DNA of 64,000 nt from JANYCG01 sp031386665 (lineage in GTDB: Bacteria > Pseudomonadota > Gammaproteobacteria > Burkholderiales > Burkholderiaceae_C): the NCBI GenBank assembly GCA_031386665.1, contig JANNCN010000225.1, forward strand, positions 1 through 64,000, written 5' to 3'. The position numbers were made by a program, and so were the translations under genes. This document shows, in pieces, positions 11,764-21,049 of the stretch (position 1 is its first letter; each line of letters begins with the position of its first letter). A model generated the notes under the pieces. It had not been told where the DNA came from. It saw only the letters and a list, made by a program, of their open reading frames with translations, and did no database searches.

Positions 11764-13457
11764 TACATCCCCGCGTAATTAGGCCCACCGCCGCCCTCAG
11801 GCGTGACCCAGACGATGTTTTGGGTCGGATCCTTGATATCGCAAGTCTTGCAATGCACGCAGTTCTGCGCATTGATCTGCAAGCGGTCAGAGTTATCAGA
11901 GTTCTTGACGAACTCGTAAACCCCCGCTGGGCAATACCGCGCCTCAGGCCCGGCAAACTTGGCCAGGTTGATGCCAACCGGCACAGAGGCATCTTTCAAG
12001 GTCAAATGCGCCGGCTGTTGCTCCTCGTGGTTGGTGTTGCTGATGAACACACTGGAGAGGCGGTCAAACGTCAACTTGCCATCGGGCTTGGGGTAATCAA
12101 TCGGCTTGCACTCGGATGCGGGCTTCAGGTAAAGGTGATCAGCCTTGTTGCGGCGCAGCGTCCAGGGAATGTGCCCTTGCAGTGCAAACTGCTCAACCCC
12201 GTTCATCACCGTGGCCACAGTCAGGCCTTTTTTGAACCAGGCCTTGAAGTTGCGAGACTTGTTCAGCTCAGTGTGCAGCCAACTCTTCTCGAACGCTTCA
12301 GGGTAGGCGGCCAGTTCATCGTGCTGGCGACCCGCTTGCAGGGCGTCAAAGGCAGCGTCTGCGGCCAACATCCCGGTTTTGATGGCGGCATGGCTGCCCT
12401 TGATGCGGCTCACATTCAAAAATCCGGCATCGCAGCCCACCAAAGCACCGCCCGGGAAGACCGTCTTGGGCAGGCTCATCAAACCACCGGCTGTGATGGC
12501 GCGCGCACCGTAAGCAAGGCGTTTGGCAGGCTTCAAGCCCTGGTCTTCACCTTCGAGGTAATAGCGCACATTGGGGTGCGTCTTCCAGCGCTGAAACTCT
12601 TCAAACGGACTCAAGTACGGGTTGGCATAGTCCAGCCCGGTGATGAAACCCATGGCGATCTGGTTATTGTCCAAGTGGTATAAAAACGCGCCGCCGTAGG
12701 TGCTGCTGTCCATCGGCCAGCCAGCGGTGTGCATGACAAAGCCGGGTTGGTGCCGCGCCGGATCAATTTCCCACAGTTCTTTGATGCCCAGCCCGTAGCT
12801 TTGCGGGTCACGGCCTTCGTCAAGTTTGTACTTGGCAATCAGCTCTTTACCTAGGTGGCCGCGTGAGCCTTCAGCAAACACGGTGTACTTGCCCAGCAAC
12901 TCCATGCCAATCTGGAAGCTGTCGCCGGGCTTGCCGTCTTTGCCAACGCCCAAGTTGCCGGTGGCGACCCCCTTGACCGCGCCGGTCTCACTGTAAAGCA
13001 CTTCAGCCGCGGCAAAGCCGGGGAAGATCTCAACGCCCAGGCCTTCCGCTTGGGTTGCCAGCCAGCGTGTCACCGCGCCCAGGCTGATGATGTAGTTGCC
13101 ATGGTTCTGAAAGCAGTCTGGCAGCAGGAAGTTGGGGGTGCGAAAGGCAGAGTTTTCTCCCAAAAACATCATGGCGTCATCGGTGACGGGCTGGTTCAAG
13201 GGGGCACCCATGGCCTTCCAGTCGGGAAAGAGTTCGGTCAGGGCAATCGGGTCCATGATGGCCCCCGAGAGAATGTGGGCACCGGGCTCAGAGCCTTTTT
13301 CCAGCACCACCACCGAGAGTTCTGCGCCTTTGGCAGCGGCCAGCTGTTTCAGGCGAATGGCGGTCGCCAGCCCACCCGGGCCACCACCGACCACGACCAC
13401 GTCGTATTCCATGGCTTCGCGTGGGCCGTATTGGGCTAATATTTCTTGGGGGGTCAT
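11763..13457 (-). CDS. electron transfer flavoprotein-ubiquinone oxidoreductase
   Basis: This enzyme passes electrons from reduced ETF to ubiquinone at the inner membrane. The N-terminus carries the FAD-binding motif VVVVGGGPGGLATAIRL. The C-terminus carries the 4Fe-4S ligands, Cys in ARYCPAGVYEF and in CVHCKTCDIKDPTQNIVW. The length of 564 residues is typical. The start MTPQEILAQYG at 13457 is plausible. It is divergent from the SDR gene at 13568, and its 3' end runs into the heptamer array. Confidence 0.95.
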   Translation of the reverse strand: MTPQEILAQYGPREAMEYDVVVVGGGPGGLATAIRLKQLAAAKGAELSVVVLEKGSEPGAHILSGAIMDPIALTELFPDWKAMGAPLNQPVTDDAMMFLGENSAFRTPNFLLPDCFQNHGNYIISLGAVTRWLATQAEGLGVEIFPGFAAAEVLYSETGAVKGVATGNLGVGKDGKPGDSFQIGMELLGKYTVFAEGSRGHLGKELIAKYKLDEGRDPQSYGLGIKELWEIDPARHQPGFVMHTAGWPMDSSTYGGAFLYHLDNNQIAMGFITGLDYANPYLSPFEEFQRWKTHPNVRYYLEGEDQGLKPAKRLAYGARAITAGGLMSLPKTVFPGGALVGCDAGFLNVSRIKGSHAAIKTGMLAADAAFDALQAGRQHDELAAYPEAFEKSWLHTELNKSRNFKAWFKKGLTVATVMNGVEQFALQGHIPWTLRRNKADHLYLKPASECKPIDYPKPDGKLTFDRLSSVFISNTNHEEQQPAHLTLKDASVPVGINLAKFAGPEARYCPAGVYEFVKNSDNSDRLQINAQNCVHCKTCDIKDPTQNIVWVTPEGGGGPNYAGM

Positions 13458-13567
13458 GGCTTGCTCACAATTTGAAGGTGTCAGGGGTTGGCTGTGATTT
13501 TAGAGGCTGCAAGGGGGCGGCGCTGTCACAATGGTCGCTATCAACATCTTTCGTGGAGTCTCTCTAA

Positions 13568-14350
13568 ATGGCGTACAGCATTGATCTTTCGGGCCGGGTT
13601 GCGTTCATCACCGGCGCATCGGGTGGCTTGGGCGCGCAGTTTGCGCGAACCTTGTCGCGGGCGGGTGCCGCTGTGGTGCTAGCCAGCAGGCGCGTTGAAA
13701 AATTGAAAGAACTGCGTGCCCAGATTGAAGGCGAGGGTGGCGACGCTCATGTGATTGAGCTGGATGTGACTGACCAGGCGTCCATCAAAGCGGGCGTTGC
13801 CCACGCGGAAACCGAGGTGGGATCGATTGATATTCTGGTCAATAACTCGGGCGTCAGCACCACGCAGCGCTTGCAGGATGTGGCGGTTGAAGATTTCGAT
13901 TTCACCTTCAACACCAATGTCAAAGGGGCATTTTTTGTGGCGCAAGAGGTGGGCAAGCGCATGCTCGCCCGTGCCAAGGGGGCGGCTCCGGGCAATTACA
14001 CGGGCGGGCGCATTGTCAATATTGCGTCGATGGCGGGCCTTAAAGTGTTGCCGCAAATTGGCGTGTATTGCATGAGCAAGGCTGCGGTCATTCAGATGAC
14101 CAAGGCCATGGCGCTGGAGTGGGGCAAGTTTGGTATCAACGTCAACGCCGTTTGCCCAGGCTACATTGACACTGAAATCAACCACCTGCATTGGCAAACC
14201 GAGCAGGGCAAAAAGCTTGTGCAAATGTTGCCACGCAAACGGGTGGGTCAGCCCGCTGACCTGGATGCGCTGATTGTGATGCTGTGCAGCGACCAAAGCC
14301 ACTTTATCAACGGAGCGGTCATTTCAGCTGACGATGGCTTTGGCGCTTGA
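13568..14350 (+). CDS. SDR family oxidoreductase
   Basis: This classical short-chain dehydrogenase has 260 residues. The cofactor motif is TGASGGLG, the NNSG motif follows at about residue 93, and the active-site Ser and YCMSK (YxxxK) lie at about residues 150-170. The motif CPGYIDTEIN is typical of the substrate loop. Substrate unknown. The position next to ETF-QO and ahead of a thioesterase hints at fatty-acid or acyl-CoA metabolism, but that is inference. GTGGAG precedes the ATG. Confidence 0.9.
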   Translation: MAYSIDLSGRVAFITGASGGLGAQFARTLSRAGAAVVLASRRVEKLKELRAQIEGEGGDAHVIELDVTDQASIKAGVAHAETEVGSIDILVNNSGVSTTQRLQDVAVEDFDFTFNTNVKGAFFVAQEVGKRMLARAKGAAPGNYTGGRIVNIASMAGLKVLPQIGVYCMSKAAVIQMTKAMALEWGKFGINVNAVCPGYIDTEINHLHWQTEQGKKLVQMLPRKRVGQPADLDALIVMLCSDQSHFINGAVISADDGFGA

Positions 14351-14352
14351 AG

Positions 14353-14462
14353 ATATGGCCCCCACGCTCCGCCGCTTCGCGGTTCGCTGCCCCCCGAGGG
14401 GGCGCATTTTCCCTTGGGACGGCCCTGAGGGAAAACTTGCCCCCTCGGTCGCCCACTGCGTG
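14353..14462. repeat. GC-rich hairpin repeat (copy B), intergenic
   Basis: It begins ATATGGCCCCCACGC straight after the SDR stop codon. The arms CCGAGGGGGC...TTTTCCC and GGGAAAA...GCCCCCTCGG form a long stem around a short GC-rich loop. It shares blocks with the gcvP copy at 6239-6346. It could act as a transcription attenuator between the SDR and the EamA gene. The body has no run of T, so it is not a standard terminator. Confidence 0.85.
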
Positions 14463-14476
14463 TGGCTTGCAGCTAA

Positions 14477-15385
14477 ATGATCAAAGGGATTGCAGCTGGC
14501 CTGGCTGCCGGGGCGCTGTGGGGGCTGGTTTTTGTGGTGCCACGCATGACGCCGGGCTTGTCGGAGGTGGATTTGACGGCGGGGCGATTCATTAGTTTTG
14601 GGGCAATTTCGGTCTTGGCGGTGTGGTTCACCCGAAAGTCGTTCAGGCTGCCGACGCCCAGGCAGGCACTGACCGCGCTTGGCATGAGCGTTTTGGGCTA
14701 CACCGGCTACTACCTGATCCTGGCAATTTCGATCGTCAAGGCGGGCACCGAAGTGCCAACGCTCATCATCGGCGTGATTCCTATTTGGATGATGATTTGG
14801 GGTAAGCCCGCCGCACTGCGCTGGTCTGCCTTGCTGCCTGGCATGGCGCTGACGCTGGCGGGCCTGGTCTTGATGACCCATGCGAGCTGGCAGGCCAATG
14901 GCTTCTCAAGCATTTCGGGCAGTGGCGACGGCGCTTTCTGGCTGGGGCTGGGTTTGGCGATGTTGGCGATGGTGTCTTGGACAGTTTTTGGACTGGTCAA
15001 CGCCAGTTGGCTTAAAAGCCACCCAGAAGTCAGCGCCAGCACCTGGACCAATTGGCTCGGCATTGCCACAGGTCTAGGCGCATGGGTGCTGTGGGCAGTG
15101 GCTGGCGCACCTTTGAGCGAACTGATGGCTTTGGACAATGGCGCGTGGTTGGCAGCGGTGTGCGTGGTCACCGGTATCAGTTCTGCCTGGTTGTCCACCA
15201 TTTTGTGGAACATCGCCAGCCAGCGACTGAGCGCCAGCCTTTGCGGCCAGTTGATCGTGAGCGAAACCATCTTCGCACTGGTGTATTCGTTCGCCTGGGA
15301 TCACACCTGGCCCAGCGGCATGCAAGTGGCGGCTTGTGTGTTGTTTTTGATCGGCATACTGGCATCTATTCGCGCCCACACTTAA
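14477..15385 (+). CDS. EamA/DMT family permease
   Basis: The protein has 302 residues with ten predicted membrane helices in two EamA repeats. The first opens GIAAGLAAGALWGLVFVVP and the second begins around GDGAFWLGLGLAMLAMVSW. It belongs to the drug/metabolite transporter superfamily of inner-membrane exporters of amino acids or other metabolites. The substrate cannot be read. It starts 14 bases after the hairpin repeat and ends 11 bases before the thioesterase gene, so these two probably share a transcript. Confidence 0.88.
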   Translation: MIKGIAAGLAAGALWGLVFVVPRMTPGLSEVDLTAGRFISFGAISVLAVWFTRKSFRLPTPRQALTALGMSVLGYTGYYLILAISIVKAGTEVPTLIIGVIPIWMMIWGKPAALRWSALLPGMALTLAGLVLMTHASWQANGFSSISGSGDGAFWLGLGLAMLAMVSWTVFGLVNASWLKSHPEVSASTWTNWLGIATGLGAWVLWAVAGAPLSELMALDNGAWLAAVCVVTGISSAWLSTILWNIASQRLSASLCGQLIVSETIFALVYSFAWDHTWPSGMQVAACVLFLIGILASIRAHT

Positions 15386-15396
15386 CTCCCTTCACC

Positions 15397-15816
15397 ATGA
15401 AAATTGAAATTCCACTCAAGAAAAAACTCGTCTACGAGATGGTCATGCCCATTCGTTGGGGCGACATGGACGCCATGAAGCATTTGAACAACGCCAGCTA
15501 TTTCAGGTTTTTGGAGACCTGCCGAATCGACTGGATGTACTCGATCAACGCTGTCCCCAAAGCCGATGGCGAAGGCCCCATCATCGTCAATGCGTTTTGC
15601 AACTTTTACAAACAGCTGGAATACCCAGGGAACGTGCGAATCAAAATGTACGTCAGCGACCCAGGCCGCACCACGTTTGAAAGCTGGGCGACCATGGAGC
15701 GGGACGACCAGTCTGGGGTGATTTTTGCAGCGGGTGGCGCGACGACGATTTGGGTGGATTTTCCGACGCAAAAGGCAGCTGCGTTGCCCGACTGGATGCG
15801 CGACATCGTGAGCTGA
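15397..15816 (+). CDS. acyl-CoA thioesterase, 4HBT hotdog family
   Basis: This 139-residue hotdog-fold protein carries the 4HBT signature IRWGDMDAMKHLNNASYFRF, with the catalytic aspartate in GDMD. It probably hydrolyses an acyl-CoA in the cytoplasm. The ATG at 15397 is chosen because the family starts shortly before this motif. A longer open frame upstream only overlaps the EamA gene in another frame. It follows the EamA gene by 11 bases. Confidence 0.88.
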   Translation: MKIEIPLKKKLVYEMVMPIRWGDMDAMKHLNNASYFRFLETCRIDWMYSINAVPKADGEGPIIVNAFCNFYKQLEYPGNVRIKMYVSDPGRTTFESWATMERDDQSGVIFAAGGATTIWVDFPTQKAAALPDWMRDIVS

Positions 15817-15878
15817 TCACAAGCCAGCTTGCATCTGCATCTCCATCTGCATCTCTTTTTGCATTTGGCTTGTTTTTT

Positions 15879-15999
15879 AAAAGTCATATCACCGGTGATA
15901 TGACTTTTTAATTTTGGGCTGAAAATGCTGAAAATATGAATAAAATAGGCCTCTAGCTCTCGAATATATTCAATAGTTTGCTATAAATATAGTAGCAAT
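15879..15999 (+). repeat. modular AT-rich repeat, copy I
   Basis: The head is a perfect palindrome with 15-bp arms (half-site AAAAGTCATATCACC) at 15879-15908. After a spacer comes the conserved body: AATAAAATAGGCCTCTAGCT, then CTCGAATATATTCAATAG, then TTTGCTATAAATATAGTAGCAAT, ending at 15999. It fills the convergent gap between the thioesterase and the protease genes. Just before it, at 15831-15854, are four near-identical hexamers (GCATCT). Other copies lie at 27354, 31673, 32960, 44317 and 59607. Confidence 0.9.
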
Positions 16000-16016
16000 C
16001 TGCTGCTCGACCTTTG

Positions 16017-17609
16017 TTACCCGCCCTTGCCTTGCCAAACGCTCATCAGCGCAGGTGACCCCTGAGAGCGCACGCCGTTATCGCTCAAAATGTCCTCCAC
16101 TGACGCCACCATGTCTTTGTGCACAAAAACCAGGGTTTCGCCGCCCCGGTTGTCGGTTTCAAAGCTCACAAACTCATCTTTCATGTCGCGCAACAAAGTC
16201 ACCAAATGGCTCAAGCTGCGAACTGGTGTGCCATTCACAGCGCGAATCACGGACGCTGTGGCGTTGGAATAACCAGTGGCCAGTTTGTGTGGAAAAAACG
16301 GCGATGAAATCACCACCAGTTCCTCTCGCTCGGGCGTGGGCGCGTCACCCCGGTGCGTGACCAAGGGGCTGCGAATGATGCCAAATGCCATGATCGTGTT
16401 GGCGTTGTTGTTCATGAACGAAGCAAACTGAATCGTCGCCTTGGAGAAAACCATCGGGCCATAGACAAAATAGGGCGGGTAGTCGCCTTTCAAATCAGGA
16501 ATCAGCAGCGGCCTATCTTGCGGCAACGGCAAATCCAGTTTGATGGATTGGCCCGCCCGCACCACAGTCACTGGAACCCGCGCATTTTTGGCAATTTTTT
16601 GCACGGTGTAGCGCATGTTCAGGCGCAATTCGGCCCCGGCTTTCACCATGCCTTGGTCGTCCACGGGGGTCTCGCCAATGTGGGTGATGACGTCCCACTT
16701 TTTAAGCGGGTAGCTCGGGTCCAGGCTCAATGGCTGATGCACCACCACGCCTTTGACGCTGCGGTCGAGCTTTAAAAACGCGCGCAGGGCGGGGTTTTCA
16801 AGGGTTTGCATTTCGTCATGAAACGTGGGTTTTCCGTCGTAGCGGCCGTCGGCCACATCGCTTAAAAAGAGTTCGATTTCTTCGTTGGGAATGATGTAGC
16901 CAATGTTTTGGGCATTGTTCAGGCGGCTGTAGGCCAGGCCAATCATCTTGTCGCCTGTTTTGGGATCGGCGCTCACCGCCGGGCCGCCACTGTTGCCCGC
17001 GTTGATGGCGGCATCAATCTGAATGCGCAAGCCCGACACCGGAAAGTTGTAGGGCGCGTATTCAATGCGCGACACGATGCCTTTGGTGATGGACATGGAC
17101 GTGCCACCCGTTGGAAAACCGTAGGCCAGCACGGCGTCCTTCACGTCAGGCAGAGCGCTGGCGCGGGCCATGGGCGGGTGCTGTTTGAAGAAGCTCTCGT
17201 CCTCCAGTTTCAGCACGGCCAAGTCAATGCCTGGGGCGATGGCAACGACGCTCGCCGTGAGCTTTTCGCCCGATCCGCTGGCCTGAATTTGCACCAGCGA
17301 TGCGTAAGACACCACATGCGCATTCGTCAAAATTCGGTTGCCGTCTATCACAACCCCCGAGCCGGTTGAGTCTTGCGGAGACTGCTTGGCCCAGGGCTTG
17401 AACGGGTCAGGCGCGCGCGACGTGGCAAACACTTTGACCACAGATTGAGTCAATGCGCTTTGGCCTGCTGGTGCGGGCTCATTCTGCGATGCAGGTGTTT
17501 GGGCACCTGCGCCAGGGCCGCCCAGAATCAACACGCCGAGGCCTATGGCGGTCAAAATTTCCGCGGGTTTGAATCTGAAGTTTTTCATAGTCAATGAGTT
17601 GGGTGTCAT
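16017..17609 (-). CDS. HtrA-like trypsin-type serine protease with PDZ-like region
   Basis: This is an exported serine protease. The chymotrypsin-fold triad is visible: His in ILTNAHVVSY, Asp in APGIDLAVLKLED, and Ser in AINAGNSGGPAVS. A PDZ-like region follows at about residues 280-370 (KKWDVITHIGETPVDDQG). It resembles plant Deg-type and bacterial DegP-like quality-control proteases of the periplasm. The ATG at 17609 overlaps the upstream stop as ATGA. An ATG at 17588 (MKNFRFKPAEIL) gives a cleaner signal peptide ending near GAGAQ and may be the true start. It follows the AhpD-like gene on the same strand. Confidence 0.88.
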   Translation of the reverse strand: MTPNSLTMKNFRFKPAEILTAIGLGVLILGGPGAGAQTPASQNEPAPAGQSALTQSVVKVFATSRAPDPFKPWAKQSPQDSTGSGVVIDGNRILTNAHVVSYASLVQIQASGSGEKLTASVVAIAPGIDLAVLKLEDESFFKQHPPMARASALPDVKDAVLAYGFPTGGTSMSITKGIVSRIEYAPYNFPVSGLRIQIDAAINAGNSGGPAVSADPKTGDKMIGLAYSRLNNAQNIGYIIPNEEIELFLSDVADGRYDGKPTFHDEMQTLENPALRAFLKLDRSVKGVVVHQPLSLDPSYPLKKWDVITHIGETPVDDQGMVKAGAELRLNMRYTVQKIAKNARVPVTVVRAGQSIKLDLPLPQDRPLLIPDLKGDYPPYFVYGPMVFSKATIQFASFMNNNANTIMAFGIIRSPLVTHRGDAPTPEREELVVISSPFFPHKLATGYSNATASVIRAVNGTPVRSLSHLVTLLRDMKDEFVSFETDNRGGETLVFVHKDMVASVEDILSDNGVRSQGSPALMSVWQGKGG

Positions 17610-18190
17610 TTGAGTTTGGGCTGACGCCCCATCAGGTAAAACTCCGGATTCGGCATCATGTTGCTGAAAGACGCCATGCGGTTCGACAAGCCAAAAAAAG
17701 CCGTGATGGCGGCAATGTCCCAAATATCCTCATCGTCAAACCCATGGGCATTCAGCGGCCCAAAGTCGGCCTGGTTCACCTCATCGGAGTGCAGGCAGAC
17801 TTTCCTGGCAAAGTCGAGCATGGCCATTTGGCGCGGCGTGATGTCGGCCTTTTTGTAATTGACGGCCACTTGGTCCGCCACCAGCGGCTTCTTTTCGTAA
17901 ATTCTCAAAATCGCGCCGTGCGCCACCACACAGTAAAGGCAACTGTTGGCCGCGCTGGTGGCGGTCACGATCATCTCGCGGTCGCCCTTGCTCAGGTTGC
18001 TGGTGCGGCCCACTGACTCGGGCAGCATCAGGGCATCGTGGTAGGCAAAAAATGCGCGCCATTCAGCAGGGCGGCGGGCAAATGCCAAAAACACATTGGG
18101 AACAAACCCGGCTTTTTCCTGAACTTCCAGGACGCGGGTTTGAATGTCGGCGGGCAAGTCTTTGATCTCGGGGGCAGGGTAGCGGGTCAT
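17606..18190 (-). CDS. AhpD-fold peroxidase-related protein
   Basis: This carboxymuconolactone decarboxylase/AhpD-fold protein of about 194 residues has the redox CxxC plus His motif in SCLYCVVAHGAILR. Family members act as alkylhydroperoxidase-like reductants or have unknown redox roles. The start at 18190 is preferred because GGAG lies 8 bases upstream; an ATG four codons earlier (18202) is also in frame. It is divergent from katG, which fits a peroxide-stress link. It overlaps the protease start by 4 bases. Confidence 0.85.
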   Translation of the reverse strand: MTRYPAPEIKDLPADIQTRVLEVQEKAGFVPNVFLAFARRPAEWRAFFAYHDALMLPESVGRTSNLSKGDREMIVTATSAANSCLYCVVAHGAILRIYEKKPLVADQVAVNYKKADITPRQMAMLDFARKVCLHSDEVNQADFGPLNAHGFDDEDIWDIAAITAFFGLSNRMASFSNMMPNPEFYLMGRQPKLK

Positions 18191-18350
18191 CTTGAGCTCC
18201 ATGAATATAAAAAAACTATTGAAAATATATATTTAATTGACTTTACGTATTTTGGTGCGAAGCCTACATTCACTGTACTGCGTTTAGTCCCTGCGCCAGA
18301 GCGCCCCTGTTCATTGTCAGCCAACCGCCATCAACCCCAAGGAGTGATCT

Positions 18351-20546
18351 ATGTCAACCGAAGCGAAATGCCCTTTCCCACACGCCGCACTCAAAGCCAC
18401 CGCTGCAGGTGCCCGAAGCAACGCCGACTGGTGGCCCAACCAACTTAATCTGAAGATGTTGCAACAGCACTCGGAATTGTCGAACCCCATGGGCCAAACA
18501 TTCAATTACGCTGAAGAGTTTAAAAGTCTCGACCTGCACGCAGTCGTCGCCGATTTGACCGCCCTAATGACCGATTCACAAGACTGGTGGCCAGCGGACT
18601 ATGGCCACTACGGCCCATTTTTTGTGCGCATGGCCTGGCACAGCGCAGGCACCTACCGCATTGGTGACGGTCGCGGTGGCGCGGGCTTTGGCACACAGCG
18701 GTTTGCGCCGCTCAATAGCTGGCCCGACAACGTGAACCTGGACAAAGCGCGCCGCCTGCTGTGGCCCATCAAGCAAAAGTACGGTCGCAAAATCTCTTGG
18801 GCCGACTTGATGGTTCTAACGGGCAACGTCGCCATGGAAACCATGGGCTTCAAAACTGCGGGTTTTGCTGGCGGTCGCCAAGACGTTTGGGAACCCGGCG
18901 AGGAAATCTATTGGGGCCCTGAGGACACCTGGCTGGACAACAAGCGTTATACCGGAGACCGGGAACTTGAGCAACCGCTAGGTGCGGTACAAATGGGTTT
19001 GATTTACGTCAACCCCCAAGGGCCGGACGGTGTTCCAGATGCTCTGGCTTCGGCTCGCGATATCCGCGAAACCTTTGCCCGCATGGCCATGAACGACTAC
19101 GAAACAGTTGCGCTCACAGCGGGTGGTCACACTTTTGGAAAATCGCATGGCGCAGCTTCTGAGGACCATAAAGGCCCTGAGCCCGAAGGCTCAGACATCA
19201 CTGAGCAGGGCTTGGGCTGGACCAGTAACTTTGAAAGCGCCAAGGGCGTCCACACCATTTCAAGCGGTATTGAAGGCGCTTGGACGAACAACCCCATACA
19301 GTGGGACATGGGCTATTTCGACAATCTGTTCGGCTATGAATGGGAACTGACCAAAAGCCCGGCCGGTGCTCACCAATGGATTCCCAAGGACCCGGCTGCC
19401 AAGACCACCGTGCCCGATGCCCATGACCCAGCCAAACGCCACGCCCCCATGATGACCACGGCCGACATGGCGATGCGGGTTGACCCAGCGTATGAAAAAA
19501 TCTCACGCCATTTCCACCAAAACCCTGCCGAGTTTGCCGATGCTTACGCCAAGGCCTGGTACAAGCTGACGCACCGCGATATGGGGCCTATCACCCGTTA
19601 CCTAGGCCCACTGGTTCCGCAAGGCGAATTGATTTGGCAGGACCCGACGCCGTCAGTGGACCATGAGTTGGTTAGCGAGCAAGACATTGCGGCAATAAAG
19701 ACCCGGGTTCTCGCCTCAGGGTTGTCGATTTCGCAACTGGTCTCAACGGCCTGGGCGTCAGCGGCAAGCTTTCGGGGCAGCGACAAACGGGGTGGGGCCA
19801 ACGGCGCGCGCATTCGCCTGGCACCGCAAAAGGATTGGGAAGCGAACCAACCCGCCCAACTGGCCAAAGTGCTGACGGCACTGGAAGGTATCCAGAAGGA
19901 GTTCAACACCGCACAGACTGGCAATAAGAAAATTTCGCTAGCTGACCTGATTGTGTTGGGGGGTTGTGCGGCGCTTGAGGCTGCGGCATTGAAGGCTGGG
20001 CACACGGTGACTGTGCCCTTCACCGCCGGGCGCACAGATGCGTCTCAGGAACAGACCGATGTGGACTCCTTCGCGGCGCTGGAGCCTTCGGCTGACGGCT
20101 TTCGCAACTTCATCAAGGCGGGCCACACCGGTTCGGCGGCTGAGCTGCTGGTGGACCGTGCCAACCTGATGACCTTGACCGCACCCGAAATGACGGTTTT
20201 GATTGGTGGCCTGCGCGCCCTGAACGCCAATGTCGCAAAGGCCCAGCACGGTGTGTTCACTAATCGGCCTGAGGCACTGACCAATGACTTCTTCGTGAAC
20301 CTGCTCGACATGGGCACGAAGTGGCAAAAGTCTGCAGCTTCAGAGGGTGTTTTGGAAGGCCGTGACCGCACGACCGATGCGATCAAGTGGACAGCCACCG
20401 TTGTCGATCTCGTCTTTGGCTCGAACTCCCAACTGCGGGCGATTGCCGAAGTCTATGCATCCAGCGATGCACAGCAGAAGTTTGTGCAAGACTTTGTGGC
20501 CGCGTGGGGCAAGGTGATGAATCTGGATCGCTTTGATCTGGCTTGA
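18351..20546 (+). CDS. katG: catalase-peroxidase
   Basis: This bifunctional haem enzyme removes hydrogen peroxide. The distal Arg-Trp-His set is in RMAWHSAGTYRI. The Trp-Tyr-Met adduct partners are visible as that Trp, the Tyr of GLIYVNPQGP and the Met of FARMAMNDYETVAL. The proximal His is in TAGGHTFGKSHG. The length of 731 residues is typical, and there is no signal peptide, so it is cytoplasmic. AAGGAG precedes the ATG by 8 bases. The 160-bp AT-rich gap to the divergent AhpD gene is the likely place for OxyR-type control, but I see no clear site. Confidence 0.98.
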   Translation: MSTEAKCPFPHAALKATAAGARSNADWWPNQLNLKMLQQHSELSNPMGQTFNYAEEFKSLDLHAVVADLTALMTDSQDWWPADYGHYGPFFVRMAWHSAGTYRIGDGRGGAGFGTQRFAPLNSWPDNVNLDKARRLLWPIKQKYGRKISWADLMVLTGNVAMETMGFKTAGFAGGRQDVWEPGEEIYWGPEDTWLDNKRYTGDRELEQPLGAVQMGLIYVNPQGPDGVPDALASARDIRETFARMAMNDYETVALTAGGHTFGKSHGAASEDHKGPEPEGSDITEQGLGWTSNFESAKGVHTISSGIEGAWTNNPIQWDMGYFDNLFGYEWELTKSPAGAHQWIPKDPAAKTTVPDAHDPAKRHAPMMTTADMAMRVDPAYEKISRHFHQNPAEFADAYAKAWYKLTHRDMGPITRYLGPLVPQGELIWQDPTPSVDHELVSEQDIAAIKTRVLASGLSISQLVSTAWASAASFRGSDKRGGANGARIRLAPQKDWEANQPAQLAKVLTALEGIQKEFNTAQTGNKKISLADLIVLGGCAALEAAALKAGHTVTVPFTAGRTDASQEQTDVDSFAALEPSADGFRNFIKAGHTGSAAELLVDRANLMTLTAPEMTVLIGGLRALNANVAKAQHGVFTNRPEALTNDFFVNLLDMGTKWQKSAASEGVLEGRDRTTDAIKWTATVVDLVFGSNSQLRAIAEVYASSDAQQKFVQDFVAAWGKVMNLDRFDLA

Positions 20547-20612
20547 TCGTCGCGCGTTAACGTCAGGTCGTGCACCGTTATGCTGGAGTCTTCAACACTT
20601 GGAGACTTCATC

Positions 20613-20987
20613 ATGACAGACGCGATTTATGACAAAGGGCTTGCCACCCGCAAGGCCGTTTTGGGTGCCGATTACGTGAACGCCGCGCTGCAAAAAGCGA
20701 CTGCCTTCACTCAGCCATTGCAAGACTTGGTGACCGTACACGCTTGGGGCAATACGTGGCAGCGCGATGGCTTGGACCTGCGCACCCGCAGCATTGTGAC
20801 TGTCTCGATGCTGGTGGCTTTGGGCAAGATGCACGAGCTAAAGCTACACGTGCGTGGTGCTTTGAACAACGGCGTGACGCGGGAGGAGTTGCAAGAGATT
20901 TTTCTGCATGCCAGCGTGTACTGCGGCTTTCCGGCGGCAGTGGATGCGTTTCGCAATGCAGCCGAAGTGGTGGATGCGCCGCAGTAA
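20613..20987 (+). CDS. carboxymuconolactone decarboxylase family protein
   Basis: This small CMD/AhpD-fold protein has 124 residues. It has the family core RTRSIVTVSMLVALGKMHELKLH and the His-bearing GVTREELQEIFLHASVYCGF. It lacks the CxxC pair of AhpD, as PcaC-type members do. The reaction is not known here, and no protocatechuate genes lie next to it. The ATG at 20613 has GGAG upstream. It lies 66 bases after katG on the same strand and may share its transcript. Confidence 0.85.
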   Translation: MTDAIYDKGLATRKAVLGADYVNAALQKATAFTQPLQDLVTVHAWGNTWQRDGLDLRTRSIVTVSMLVALGKMHELKLHVRGALNNGVTREELQEIFLHASVYCGFPAAVDAFRNAAEVVDAPQ

Positions 20988-21049
20988 AGTCCGGGCTGAC
21001 AGAGCAAACGCAGTTTGCAAGTGAGGGTAGCAAGCCTGCAAATTCAGGC

